From positions 1,052,735-1,116,734 of the forward strand of contig NC_027863.1 in the NCBI RefSeq assembly GCF_000187245.1: a DNA stretch of 64,000 nt, given 5' to 3'. A program made the position numbers and the translations under genes. This stretch comes from Ogataea parapolymorpha DL-1. Its lineage: Eukaryota; Ascomycota; Pichiomycetes; Pichiales; Pichiaceae. A model generated the notes under the pieces. The model did no database searches and had not been told where the DNA came from. It saw nothing but the letters and a program-made list of their open reading frames with translations. This document shows positions 19,217-28,247 of the stretch, in pieces. Each line of letters starts with the position of its first letter. The stretch's first letter is position 1.

Positions 19217-19324
19217 TGAACTAAACCGCTATTGGATAGCATGTATAGCCTTGTGTTAGTTGTTTTGTAAGGATTTCGACTGCTATGGGAGTTTGAACGT
19301 TGTATAAATAAAAAGATATTTCTA

Positions 19325-20974
19325 TCAATCTCTAATTATTGGCAGTAATTTTTTTGCCAGTGCAATGCATTTCTCCTCCTCGTATCTGCGACAAACGAGC
19401 TGCAGCACGATTGGCATGCCGCGGTAGAACTCCTTGTCGTAATACTCCCAGCACAGTTTGTCCATATCCCCTGCAAAATCGGTTCTCTCGAACGGCTCGT
19501 CTGAGTCTCTCACGTGAGAAACAGGAAGCGTGATTACAGAGTAGTCCAAGACATTGAGGAATCTGGTGTAGATGTTGGCAATCTTGTAGTTTTCGCCGAT
19601 CTTCCAGGAGGTGCAGGCCCAGCCCGGCATAATAATGCAATCCACCGGTTTGCCGTTTTTGGTGTGCTGGGCGGTGTCGTTCCAAAATTTGTCGTACGTT
19701 TGCTGGTACTGATATTTTTGACCGACTTTTTTGAAAATGTCATTCAGGTCAGAAACCTGGCCTTTCAGCTGAAACATCCTGACGAGCAGTTCCGGCAACG
19801 GCTCGCCCCCAAGAGCAGCAAATCTCTTGATCTCTGCAAAATCATCGCAGGTATAGATGTCGGTCAAAAAGGTAGCCATCTCGGCGTGGTTAAGCGGAGG
19901 CTCAACGTCAAGACAGTCAATACCGTACTCTTGCAATGATTTCTCGGCGTGTTCCAAAGCACGCAGAATTGGTGGATGTGGCATGACGATCTTGTCCCAG
20001 TGCATGAAGCCAACATTTATGGAATCAAGCTCGACACTTCTCCATGGAATCGGAGGCACTCTCGCATCCTGGAACCATGGCTGAGCATCAAACACCACTT
20101 TAGAAACATATTCCATGTCCTCCAAGTACCGACACATTGGTCCTGCCACAGAAGGGACAATAGACTGGTTTGGATACGAATTGGAAGTTCCCAGATACGG
20201 GAACCGGTTCGAGCAAGGTCTTAGTCCAAAGAGGCCGCACTGCGCAGAGGGACCACGAATGGATCCTCCAATGTCAGTTCCCATGCCAATCACTGAACCT
20301 TTACCAGCCAACAAAGCTGCTTCTCCTCCGCTGGAGCCACCAGGACACTTGCGTCTGTCAAACGGGTTCTTGGTGATTCCCAGGTTGGACGATGTTTCGC
20401 TGCCAAACATTGCCATCGGAACGGTCGTTTTAACATAAAAAATGGCACCCGCATCATACAGAATGCGGGCAAGAAGCGACTCCTCGTCTGGGTTTTTCTG
20501 CGAGACAATGCACTCTAACTCCTTAGATATATGCGGAGCCACATATCCCAAGGAGGTGGTGATCCCTTTAAGATTAAACTGGTCTTTCAAGGAAATGGGG
20601 ATTCCATGCAGAGGGCCCACGAGCTTGCCCGTTTCCTGGAAGTATGCATCCAGCTCCCTTGCACGTTGCAGGGCTCTGTCGTAGAAAATCTCAATCAGAC
20701 AATCAGTGAGCTGGTGAACAAGGGCAGAGCGGTGGCAGAATGCCTCGCAGACCTCCAAGGCCGAGAGCTGCCCCGACTTGATGTTTTTTAGGAGCTCAAG
20801 AGCAGAGACATTGGTAATCCATAGCTCCTTGGAAGATAGGAACGGCTCTATGTATGGCTCCACCTCTTGCTGTTCCTCAGGGGAAGGAATGTACCTGAGC
20901 CGCCAGTCAGCTGGGATCTTGTCTAGATTGGATGCATGCTTCTGTCTGATGACAGTTTTGTAGTCTGCCGTCAT
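19325..20974 (-). CDS. AMD2: amidase of the AMD2/amidase-signature family
   Basis: The 549-residue protein has a full amidase-signature core. The catalytic Ser-cisSer-Lys triad is visible as Lys in GIPISLKDQF, the cis-Ser in PGGSSGGE and the nucleophile Ser in GTDIGGSIRGPS. The N-terminal ~55 residues (PADWRLRYIPSPEEQQEVEPYI) match the fungal acetamidase/Amd2 subgroup. Such enzymes hydrolyse carboxylic amides to acid and ammonia for nitrogen use, but the natural substrate cannot be told from sequence. The product is probably cytosolic, as no signal peptide or PTS1 is visible (it ends LPIIRD). Confidence 0.85.
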   Translation of the reverse strand: MTADYKTVIRQKHASNLDKIPADWRLRYIPSPEEQQEVEPYIEPFLSSKELWITNVSALELLKNIKSGQLSALEVCEAFCHRSALVHQLTDCLIEIFYDRALQRARELDAYFQETGKLVGPLHGIPISLKDQFNLKGITTSLGYVAPHISKELECIVSQKNPDEESLLARILYDAGAIFYVKTTVPMAMFGSETSSNLGITKNPFDRRKCPGGSSGGEAALLAGKGSVIGMGTDIGGSIRGPSAQCGLFGLRPCSNRFPYLGTSNSYPNQSIVPSVAGPMCRYLEDMEYVSKVVFDAQPWFQDARVPPIPWRSVELDSINVGFMHWDKIVMPHPPILRALEHAEKSLQEYGIDCLDVEPPLNHAEMATFLTDIYTCDDFAEIKRFAALGGEPLPELLVRMFQLKGQVSDLNDIFKKVGQKYQYQQTYDKFWNDTAQHTKNGKPVDCIIMPGWACTSWKIGENYKIANIYTRFLNVLDYSVITLPVSHVRDSDEPFERTDFAGDMDKLCWEYYDKEFYRGMPIVLQLVCRRYEEEKCIALAKKLLPIIRD

Positions 20975-21078
20975 TTGGATGCAACAAATTTTTACTGTGA
21001 TCCTGCCATCTAAAATATATCAATGAAATTTACTCCTTGCACCATGTCAGGTGTCATTCATCATAACATTAACGCGTA

Positions 21079-21351
21079 TCAACATAAAAGGAATAAAAAT
21101 GCCAGATTCAGGGCCACCACGGCAATAAGCGACTCGAGATTGAACGGCTGGAATCTGTCGTTGGGGTCAGACTCCAACGCAAACGGAGCGGAGACCATTC
21201 TCGCGGCATCTGCCAGGGTCTGCTTTTTCTGCGAGTATTCGACGTAAAGAAGAGTCACCGCCACCATCACCACAACGTGAAATACCATCCCGGGCATTCC
21301 TAACCAATTAAACGCATTTTTTGAATTTCCGCGTATTTTGAAACCAGGCAT
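21079..21351 (-). CDS. possible small two-TM membrane protein
   Basis: The 90-residue product begins MPGFKIRGNSKNAFNWLG and has two hydrophobic helices: one at about 22-39, one at the extreme C-terminus (ESLIAVVALNLAFLFLLC). A polar loop of about 35 residues joins them. I do not recognise it; the two-helix layout recalls small ER proteins such as Emc5, but I see no firm motif. The frame stays open upstream to 21498 without an ATG, so the true start could lie in an unseen upstream exon. It sits between ASK1 and the amidase gene, all on the minus strand. Confidence 0.45.
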   Translation of the reverse strand: MPGFKIRGNSKNAFNWLGMPGMVFHVVVMVAVTLLYVEYSQKKQTLADAARMVSAPFALESDPNDRFQPFNLESLIAVVALNLAFLFLLC

Positions 21352-21598
21352 TCGACCAAGCGATATGTGTAATAGTAGACTGCAATCAGCGGCACGGATC
21401 AGGGCAGCCTTGAAGAAACCTTTTCTAGAGACCAGTACCGTGTTCTTACTCTTTATAGCAACGTATAATTCACAACCCTGCAGCGTGCGGGTACGGGATC
21501 ATGATCCTTAGCCGATTTGAAAATTTCAGTTCGGAAACAACAATCGAAGAATTTATTAAAAATATGCGACCTGTGCATTTTATTGTGTCTAATATACA

Positions 21599-22723
21599 CT
21601 ACTCAATAAAAGGGTTCTCGGGATCTTTGACCGGAGACGATGCGATCTCGGGTGTTTTCTCGGGCAGCTGCGACTGAAGTTGCGGTGCTTCGTCCATCGT
21701 CGTGGATTCCTGGTTCAATATCGACGAACTAAGTCCATAGTCGTTGGTAGCACCAGAAACGCCGGGCAGCGGTGCTGTCTGGTACGAAAAGTCTGCCGTC
21801 GTCGAGGCCAGCTCCGACCGGGCAAAATTGAGAGCGATCTCTGTACCCCTTGTGTTGCGCAGCAGTCTACCCCCTGCTCCGTACTTTGGAGACTTGGGGA
21901 ACCGTTGCTCGTCGTCGTTCTCCTTCTGCGGGCTCCGTGAGCCTTTTCGCACTGGCGATAAGTAGACAGCAGATTTGAGCACTGGTGGCTCCTCGATAGG
22001 CGACGAATCGTACTGTGTAGCTATTGATTTTTGCTTTTTCCGCACAGGGCTCGAAGTCTTTTTTTTCGGGCTCTTGGTTAGTTTCCATTGTGTTTCCGGT
22101 AGCTGCACCGTCGAGGCGTCAAAAATATTACTGGTAGTCAGCTCGTCAGGCACATGCGATTGTTTTCCTGCCTGCTCGCGCTCCACGTCGTCGGACCGCA
22201 GTTGCACAGCAGGCATCAAGCTGCTCGAGTCGTGGTCGAATCCTGGTTTTCTATTCGGCGTGGAGCTTGCTAACCGCTTGCGAGCACCTTCTTTCCACAG
22301 AGAAACCGTGTCTGTGGCCGTCGTTGACGTCTCGTTTGCCTCATTGTCAATGTGCTCTTTGTATCGCTGATTGATCTCGTTGAATTGGGAGTTATTTGTC
22401 GCCGCGAGAGTCGGCTCGGTCGCAGGCTCTTGTTCCTGTTGCAAGGCAGTCTTGTTGACCTCCTCCGTGGTGATTTCCACATTCGCGCTATTCTCAAAAA
22501 AGGTCTTCCAGAACTCCACGTTACTCCAGATCTTGCTACTGCTGTGGCGAAACTTTGCTAATCGCGGTATCACGCTCTCGTTGATGATGCTATTCGAAAC
22601 GCTTAGATTTTTGTCAATTTCTTGCAATGTCAGCGTAATCTCCTGCTCGATCTTGCTGAGCTGCTCCAACTCTTGTGACCGCGTGGACGAAGAGGACGAG
22701 AAATAAAACGATCTCCGAGACAT
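21599..22723 (-). CDS. ASK1: DASH/Dam1 complex subunit Ask1
   Basis: The start at 22723 gives a 374-residue protein. Its N-terminal ~75 residues form the conserved DASH Ask1 helix pair (LEQLSKIEQEITLTLQEIDK, then SVIPRLAKFRHSSSKIWSN and FWKTFFENSANV). The remainder is a long, disordered, Ser/Glu-rich tail with several Cdk-type sites (SPVRKK, SPKKK, SPVRKG, SPQK). Ask1 is part of the ring that couples kinetochores to microtubule plus ends and is a Cdk1 substrate. An upstream in-frame ATG at 22906 lies in the neighbouring MDM35 gene and is rejected. Two tandem ACGCGT boxes sit 4-15 bp before the start. Confidence 0.88.
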   Translation of the reverse strand: MSRRSFYFSSSSSTRSQELEQLSKIEQEITLTLQEIDKNLSVSNSIINESVIPRLAKFRHSSSKIWSNVEFWKTFFENSANVEITTEEVNKTALQQEQEPATEPTLAATNNSQFNEINQRYKEHIDNEANETSTTATDTVSLWKEGARKRLASSTPNRKPGFDHDSSSLMPAVQLRSDDVEREQAGKQSHVPDELTTSNIFDASTVQLPETQWKLTKSPKKKTSSPVRKKQKSIATQYDSSPIEEPPVLKSAVYLSPVRKGSRSPQKENDDEQRFPKSPKYGAGGRLLRNTRGTEIALNFARSELASTTADFSYQTAPLPGVSGATNDYGLSSSILNQESTTMDEAPQLQSQLPEKTPEIASSPVKDPENPFIE

Positions 22724-22726
22724 GGT

Positions 22727-22738
22727 ACGCGTACGCGT
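22727..22738. promoter_or_regulatory. tandem MluI cell-cycle boxes (ACGCGTACGCGT)
   Basis: Two head-to-tail ACGCGT hexamers lie in the 109-bp divergent promoter of ASK1 and MDM35, three bases from the ASK1 ATG. MBF (Mbp1-Swi6) binds this sequence in yeasts and drives G1/S genes. ASK1, a mitotic spindle gene, is the more likely target than MDM35. The closeness to the ATG is unusual. Confidence 0.6.
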
Positions 22739-22832
22739 GGTAATTATTTTCAAATCATTTTTCCAGTCGGCTGCGGCGTCGCCGTCGCCGAGTCGATTTT
22801 CATCTAATCCGATTTTCAGATATTTCGTTACT

Positions 22833-23099
22833 ATGGGTAATCTGATGTCAACTTCGTTTGCTCCAGAGTGTACGGACCTGAAGCAGAAATACGACGCGTG
22901 TTTCAACTACTGGTATACAGAAAAGTTCCTCAAGGGCAAGAGTGTTTACAACGAATGCGAGGACCTTTGGGCCGACTACAAAGAATGCATAGATATCCAC
23001 CTTCAGAAACAGGGAATCAAACCGATGCTGGACGAGGCACGCAAAGAGGCACCTTTTGAGAACGGTGGAATTCCCGTCGATAAATCCAACGAAAAATAA
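22833..23099 (+). CDS. MDM35: intermembrane-space lipid-transfer chaperone Mdm35
   Basis: The ATG at 22833 gives an 88-residue protein with the twin CX9C fold of Mdm35. It starts MGNLMSTSFAPECTDLKQKY; the cysteine pairs lie in CTDLKQKYDAC and CEDLWADYKEC. The C-terminal PFENGGIPVDKSNEK also matches the family. Mdm35 is imported into the mitochondrial intermembrane space by the Mia40 route and pairs with Ups1/Ups2 to shuttle phosphatidic acid and phosphatidylserine. Upstream in-frame ATG 22722 is antisense to the ASK1 start and is rejected. It converges on RRT14 with 34 bp between stops. Confidence 0.93.
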   Translation: MGNLMSTSFAPECTDLKQKYDACFNYWYTEKFLKGKSVYNECEDLWADYKECIDIHLQKQGIKPMLDEARKEAPFENGGIPVDKSNEK

Positions 23100-23133
23100 C
23101 ACCTTTCGTGCTGTACATAGTGAAATATCATTT

Positions 23134-23730
23134 TTAGTTATATTCGTCGTAATCGTCCTTTAGCTGGACGTCTTCTCCATCCAGATCCACCTCATCATCG
23201 CTCGAATCACTCTCTCCCACCGGAGCTAGTCCAGGAGTGAGTCCCGGCACGGAAATAAGACCCTTCTTGACCTTGGCTTGGAACTGATCTTTCTTGACTT
23301 TGCTCTGTCTGACCTTTTTGCGTCGCGAAATCTCCTTGTTGCGCAGCCTAATGATTTTGAGTTCCAGCTGCCGCAGTTCTTTTGCGTCGCTGTGCTCCCA
23401 AGACTTGACTCTTCGTACGTTCTCTGCAATGGCATTTTCCACCTCTTCCATGTCGCCCGTCTGCAATCTAGCTAGCTTTTCAACCCGACGTTCTGTTTCC
23501 TTGGCTTTTCGGATGGCTGCGTTACGTTTCTTGTCCATTTTCGAGCGCTCGCGAGCGGCAACGTGCCGATTTGCGTCCCAATAGTCCATATTTTTCCTCA
23601 CTTGTGCGATGGCCGCTGCTCCGCCACGCTTCTTCTCATGAGCATCAACTCCTGGAAGATGCTTTGCTAGCAGCGCGTTCAGCCCCTGTTCGGCACGCCC
23701 CCGTGTCTTGTCAGAGACGAATTCTACCAT
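23134..23730 (-). CDS. RRT14: nucleolar ribosome-biogenesis protein Rrt14
   Basis: From the ATG at 23730 the product is 198 residues. Two blocks identify it: the N-terminal LNALLAKHLPGVDAHEKK (cf. the Rrt14 'LLSNLLPGV' block) and the C-terminal PGLTPGLAPVGESDSSDDE, the most conserved part of the family as I recall it. Between them is a long, very basic helical region (KMDKKRNAAIRKAKETERR, RRKKVRQSKVKKDQFQAK). An acidic tail ends the protein. Rrt14 is a nucleolar protein linked to rRNA processing in S. cerevisiae. An upstream in-frame ATG at 23781 adds 17 hydrophobic residues and overlaps the CAF16 3' region; I rejected it. Confidence 0.8.
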   Translation of the reverse strand: MVEFVSDKTRGRAEQGLNALLAKHLPGVDAHEKKRGGAAAIAQVRKNMDYWDANRHVAARERSKMDKKRNAAIRKAKETERRVEKLARLQTGDMEEVENAIAENVRRVKSWEHSDAKELRQLELKIIRLRNKEISRRKKVRQSKVKKDQFQAKVKKGLISVPGLTPGLAPVGESDSSDDEVDLDGEDVQLKDDYDEYN

Positions 23731-23784
23731 AATGAATAATATACTAAGCTCTAAATTTTTTTTTATCGTGGTCGTGCACATCAG

Positions 23785-24681
23785 CTAAATCTTCCTTGTA
23801 GTCTTGAAGTAACTAGTGACTCTCTCCTTATCGTCGTAGTACTGTTCATTTGCCAGCTGTGATAAATCCTCGTACTTTGGTCGGGTTTTATCCTCTGTGC
23901 GCTCGCCACGTAGATGAAGGTCCTGCTCGAGCCAGCTAAGTGCCAGAGGATATATTGATCTTGACTTTGGCACCTCCACGGCAAGCTCCGTCTCCAGCAC
24001 TGTGTCTTCGCTGTCCTTGTATTTCACTCTGTCTATCGAATGCTTGGCGACAATGCACCCGCCACGGAAATGAATGATTTCGCTCGACCAGTCGCCCAAA
24101 CCGTCGAAAATATGTGTGGCGTACACGATGGTGGCATTTCGTTGCTCTGTTTCCTGGCGCAGAAATGTCAGCAACCGCGACCGCACCAAAACGTCCAGGT
24201 CCACGGTGACCTCATCTAGGAGCAGCAGATCCCACGGCTTCAGCAGTCCCATACACAGCTGAACTCTGCGACGCTCTCCATCCGAGCATTGGTTCATTCT
24301 CCAGGTGATGTCAATGTCCAGCATATTTATTAACAGATCTCTACGCTCTTTGTAGTTGGTTCCTCCAACAGAGTCGATGAGCACTGTGACCGGAATATCT
24401 CGCTTCGTAATATCGTTAGATGCCCATTCAGTGCCCAGGTACGTGATGACGCCTGAATTGCCTGCAGATGCCAATTTGAACGGGTCTCTACCATTGAGTA
24501 ATAACCTGCCCTGCTTGATGAGTTTTTGGCCTGCTAGGACACGAAGCAGAGTCGACTTTCCGGCCCCATTTGGCCCGACCAGTAAAACACGCGATCCGGG
24601 CTTGATGTCAAGGTTGATGTCGTAAAGCCCGACTTTGTTGGATGGGAACGTGTAGCAGAGATTTTCTGTGTAAATGGACAT
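23785..24681 (-). CDS. CAF16: soluble ABC ATPase Caf16
   Basis: The 298-residue protein is a single, stand-alone ABC ATPase domain with no membrane helices. Walker A is GPNGAGKS, the signature region reads NQCSDGERRRVQLCMGLLKP in place of LSGGQ, and Walker B is LLLLDEVTVDLD. The switch His is in YATHIF. This matches Caf16, an ABC protein associated with the CCR4-NOT complex. The C-terminal ~60 residues continue beyond the ABC fold with an 'ALSWLEQDLHLRGER' block also found in the family. The start is 36 bp from that of the divergent SPT8. Confidence 0.88.
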   Translation of the reverse strand: MSIYTENLCYTFPSNKVGLYDINLDIKPGSRVLLVGPNGAGKSTLLRVLAGQKLIKQGRLLLNGRDPFKLASAGNSGVITYLGTEWASNDITKRDIPVTVLIDSVGGTNYKERRDLLINMLDIDITWRMNQCSDGERRRVQLCMGLLKPWDLLLLDEVTVDLDVLVRSRLLTFLRQETEQRNATIVYATHIFDGLGDWSSEIIHFRGGCIVAKHSIDRVKYKDSEDTVLETELAVEVPKSRSIYPLALSWLEQDLHLRGERTEDKTRPKYEDLSQLANEQYYDDKERVTSYFKTTRKI

Positions 24682-24717
24682 TTGACAAAAAAAAACAATT
24701 TTGATATATTTTGTCTA
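24682..24717. promoter_or_regulatory. 36-bp CAF16/SPT8 divergent spacer
   Basis: Only 36 bp separate the two start codons. The spacer is A-rich on the plus strand (a run of nine A) followed by TTTTGATATATTTTGT. Each transcript must therefore start inside or very close to the other's leader, unless start codons are reached by very short leaders. Confidence 0.5.
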
Positions 24718-26421
24718 ATGAACTCTAACGACATATTCGACGAGGATATCGACTTAAACGAGGAAGAGGACGACGAAGAAGAAGAAGTCGATGAGCCATC
24801 TGTGCCCGATGATCAGGAGGAAGACGATCAGGACGATGATGAGGAAGGAGATGAGGACGAGGACGAGGAAGAAGACGGCGAAGGTGACGACGACGAAGCA
24901 GAAATGGACGTCGATGAGCAAGAGCCTTCGCAGGAGCAATCCGTTGCGGAAGTTGACGAGAATGGGACAGATAAGCCTGCAGAGAAACAATCAGAAGAGA
25001 AATCAACAGTCAGCGTGCGACAGTCGTTGATAGAGCGTGCGCGCAGCCTGAACGTGCTGGAGATCTACCCCATCGTTGCAATTCCGTACTCTTCTCCAGT
25101 GCACTCAATCGCGCTTACCAAGGGTCCTCGATGGCTTTTCACCGGCGGAGAGGATGGATTCATTCGAAAATTCGACCTCTTTGGGTCGGTTGAAGGAAAG
25201 TCACCGCTCACTTCTGCCCAGAAGCACCAATTGGTGGATTCCATTTCCTACGGAGGAATGCTCTGCTCGTATTGGGAGAATGAGCAGCCATACTACAAGG
25301 ACGAACTGCTGACGGAGCTGGCTTCGGAGCAGCTGAAAAACTCGAAGGCCAAGACGAAAAAACCTGTTAACACGACAATCACCACTTTTGAGCCACGTAT
25401 GTCTCCCGTGTACTCGCTGGCGGTGCAGTCGGACTCGCATTGGCTGCTAAGCGGTTTGAAGAGTGGTGGCATCACTCTCCAAAGCGTGCGCTTCAACGAG
25501 GGTGCAATCCAATATTATTTCAAGCACGGCAAGTCCGAGCACTCGCATAGCGACACCGTCTCGTGTTTGCAGCTCAACAACGACGAAAAGCGCTTTTTGA
25601 GTGGATCCTGGGACATGAAAATTCTCGAATGGGATCTCAACACGGGCAAGACCATCAATCTATTCAATAAGTCCAAAGGACAGATCTCGCACATAGAATA
25701 TAGACCTGTTGGCGGAGTGGACCTGCCGATAAATCAGGGAGATGACGACATGGACTCGCTTTTTGGAGATGACGATGAGGATGCCAAGAAGCAGCAGGAA
25801 GAACACAGCTCGATTAAACAGGACATTGAGAAGATCCAGCACGATGCCGCCCAGACGGGTATAGCTACTGCAATCCAGCGGTCTGATCACGTGTTCCTCT
25901 CGTCGGCGGTCAACGGCACCGTCAATGTGTGGGACTCGCGGCTGCCGACAGCGTCGAACGACGTGTCGACCATCAGCATACTGCCAGGATCTACGCCGTG
26001 GTGCATGTCTGCTGTGTGGTCGAACGACGGCAACTCGATCTACGTGGGCCGACGTAACGCCGTGGTGGAGGAATACGATATTCGGCGAACAGGTGAGGTC
26101 AAGCAGCAAATCAAGTTCCCTCTTGCGTCGGGCCCTATCAGCGTGGTCAAGACGCTACCAAATGATAATTACCTACTCTGCGGATGTCAAGACAACATTC
26201 GACTTTACGATTTGCGGCTCTCCAACAGCGCGCAGTCAGACGAGCCTTCGAAGAAGAGGAAAAAAATACCGTTCATGATTGTCCCCGGACACAACGGCGG
26301 AATCTTGAGCGATCTCTACGTCGACCCTACATGTCGATTCATGGTGAGCTCGAGCGGAAATAGGGGCTGGCAGGGCAAAGCAAGCGACTATGTTTTCATC
26401 TATGAGATACTGGGAACTTGA
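24718..26421 (+). CDS. SPT8: SAGA complex WD-repeat subunit Spt8
   Basis: The start at 24718 (MNSNDIFDEDIDLNEEE) gives 567 residues. The first ~75 are an extremely acidic Asp/Glu tract. A conserved linker (VRQSLIERARSLNVLEIYPIVAIPYSSPVHS) leads into WD40 repeats such as RWLFTGGEDGFIRKFDL, KRFLSGSWDMKILEWDL and VFLSSAVNGTVNVWDSR, a beta-propeller over the rest. Spt8 is the SAGA module that contacts TBP and regulates its loading at promoters. An in-frame ATG at 24682 would add 12 residues, but the acidic N-terminus fits the later start better. Its stop lies only 2 bp from the CAT2 stop. Confidence 0.92.
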   Translation: MNSNDIFDEDIDLNEEEDDEEEEVDEPSVPDDQEEDDQDDDEEGDEDEDEEEDGEGDDDEAEMDVDEQEPSQEQSVAEVDENGTDKPAEKQSEEKSTVSVRQSLIERARSLNVLEIYPIVAIPYSSPVHSIALTKGPRWLFTGGEDGFIRKFDLFGSVEGKSPLTSAQKHQLVDSISYGGMLCSYWENEQPYYKDELLTELASEQLKNSKAKTKKPVNTTITTFEPRMSPVYSLAVQSDSHWLLSGLKSGGITLQSVRFNEGAIQYYFKHGKSEHSHSDTVSCLQLNNDEKRFLSGSWDMKILEWDLNTGKTINLFNKSKGQISHIEYRPVGGVDLPINQGDDDMDSLFGDDDEDAKKQQEEHSSIKQDIEKIQHDAAQTGIATAIQRSDHVFLSSAVNGTVNVWDSRLPTASNDVSTISILPGSTPWCMSAVWSNDGNSIYVGRRNAVVEEYDIRRTGEVKQQIKFPLASGPISVVKTLPNDNYLLCGCQDNIRLYDLRLSNSAQSDEPSKKRKKIPFMIVPGHNGGILSDLYVDPTCRFMVSSSGNRGWQGKASDYVFIYEILGT

Positions 26422-26423
26422 GT

Positions 26424-28247
26424 CTAGAGTTTTGCCTTAATGGTCTCGCTTGTGAGGGCCTCTTTGAGCTCACGAGCTGCCAAACCGAGGTAGTACACCA
26501 TCTTATCAGCCTCCAGCCCTAGCTGGTTGTTCTTGAACACTGTCACATTCACATGCAGCCAGTCATTGTTCACCATGTAGGCAAGTCCAAGACCCTCTGG
26601 CACGACTGGCGCCCAACCGTACCCGTTGAATTGTTCCGAACTGAGTTGGGAGGTTGACAGGTACCAGTATGACGAGTACGCAAAGATTGGATCTTTGAAA
26701 AAGTCATGTTTCTCCTCCTCACACATTTGCGCAAGACCAAACAGATGTCTGTCGACTCCGTGACCGTCAGAGGCAGCAGTGATGTACTCGACATGCGCAG
26801 AAACTGCGTCGCGGAAAGCTGCGATCTTCTGTTCCTTCGTGGCCGAAACGTCCTCCCACGTTCTCACAAAATGTAACGACTCGTTCGAAACTGACCGGCA
26901 CGTTTCTGTGCGGCCTGCAAAATATTTTCTCGTGGACGCAGACTCATACGTGGGTCTCACAGTGCCCGTGTACTTGTAATAGGCCAACTGGATGAGCATC
27001 TGGATGAACGCGTCGGGCGATGCCTTGAACAATTTGATATGCGATTTTCCGAGCCCGTGGAACTGCCACACACGCAGGTCCAATGCGTCGACAGTTTTGT
27101 CAAAAGATGCTTTGGCCTCCTCAATGGCGGTTTGTGTTTTTGCAGACACATCAAACTGAAGTTCCCGGAAAAGCGGTGTACTGTATGTGTCCTCCGGAGG
27201 CTGCATTTTTTCCAGCTCGCGCACTAGCCAATCGTTCATCCGGAGAGTCGGAGTGCCGTCCATCTTGGAGTGCTCACCAAGGAACCCTGATGTGCCATTT
27301 CGAGAAACAAAAAATTGCACTGGCTTGTCGAACCACCTGTTGGTTCCGTTGCCGTGCCACGCATTGCGAGACTGCTGCTCGATCGTTGTTGGATAGTCGT
27401 CGTCGAGACAGAGCACAAACGACGACGCCTGAATTGCCCGCAACGACTGCTTGTTTACCGGGCTCTTCGCAAGCTCTGCATAGTTTGTAGCCCACACATC
27501 GCGGTCTGTGGACGTGAGCGCACCGACCGCATTCTTCACCGGCGGCAGTGTGTCTGAGTGAGTCCTAATGGCCTGGATGTTGGCAGCGAGATCTGCCAGC
27601 CCAACACGCTCTCCGTCCACATGGTGGAGCAGTTTGTAGAATCTGTTGTTTGCAATAACTATCATGTATCTGTTTTGCTCGGGACTGAAGCGTGGATTTG
27701 CGTCTCTGTCTGGCTCCGGCACCCTGCAATTGTTAAACATCCACTTAAAGCTTTCCATACAGAAAGGGTTATTTTTGATCAGCTCGGGTTCCAGTGTCTC
27801 TTTCTCTATGGCCTCCATGAAGTCAATTGCCTTTGATGCCAGACATGCGGCCTTAGTGACTTGGTCCTTGCCTATTTTGGAATTGAGCTCTTTGTGGTGG
27901 AAAAAGTAGGACACAAACGGCGAGACAGGGTCCCTGTAGGTGAGATACGCATAATCGTCCCACCAATGTGAGAGCCAGTTGCGTTTGTCGGTGGCAAACT
28001 GCTCGAGCTTTTGCTGGAGCTTCGGACCCTGTGTCTTTGCAAAATCGTCAATCACAGAGCAGTACCGCAGATATTCAGGGTCGCTTGCTCCGCGCACATA
28101 GTACGGCTGGATGGACCTCTTGTACCGTTCGAGAGTCTTGATGAGAGGCGGCACCGGCAGCGACGGCAGCCGGTCCTGGTACTTGAATAGTGAGCCTTTT
28201 GCGGTTCCGGACTTGTGCCTCACAGTCATCCGCAGAGTCTTGAACAT
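26424..28247 (-). CDS. CAT2: carnitine acetyltransferase, dual-targeted
   Basis: From the ATG at 28247 the protein has 607 residues and the carnitine acyltransferase fold. The catalytic His is in FLGEHSKMDGTP, and YGWAPVVPEGLGLAYMV near the end is family-typical. The start MFKTLRMTVRHKSGTAKG looks like a mitochondrial presequence, while the C-terminus is AKL, a canonical PTS1 for peroxisomes. A second ATG six codons in (28229) would shorten the presequence, as in S. cerevisiae Cat2, where two starts give mitochondrial and peroxisomal forms. The enzyme shuttles acetyl units as acetylcarnitine between organelles. Upstream in-frame ATGs to 28367 are in the A/T-rich leader and were rejected. Confidence 0.9.
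   Translation of the reverse strand: MFKTLRMTVRHKSGTAKGSLFKYQDRLPSLPVPPLIKTLERYKRSIQPYYVRGASDPEYLRYCSVIDDFAKTQGPKLQQKLEQFATDKRNWLSHWWDDYAYLTYRDPVSPFVSYFFHHKELNSKIGKDQVTKAACLASKAIDFMEAIEKETLEPELIKNNPFCMESFKWMFNNCRVPEPDRDANPRFSPEQNRYMIVIANNRFYKLLHHVDGERVGLADLAANIQAIRTHSDTLPPVKNAVGALTSTDRDVWATNYAELAKSPVNKQSLRAIQASSFVLCLDDDYPTTIEQQSRNAWHGNGTNRWFDKPVQFFVSRNGTSGFLGEHSKMDGTPTLRMNDWLVRELEKMQPPEDTYSTPLFRELQFDVSAKTQTAIEEAKASFDKTVDALDLRVWQFHGLGKSHIKLFKASPDAFIQMLIQLAYYKYTGTVRPTYESASTRKYFAGRTETCRSVSNESLHFVRTWEDVSATKEQKIAAFRDAVSAHVEYITAASDGHGVDRHLFGLAQMCEEEKHDFFKDPIFAYSSYWYLSTSQLSSEQFNGYGWAPVVPEGLGLAYMVNNDWLHVNVTVFKNNQLGLEADKMVYYLGLAARELKEALTSETIKAKL

Noticed and set aside
24754..24960. Long open frames antisense to the SPT8 acidic region
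   Set aside because: They are products of the GA-rich Asp/Glu codon run read on the other strand and have low-complexity Leu/Val/Arg composition.
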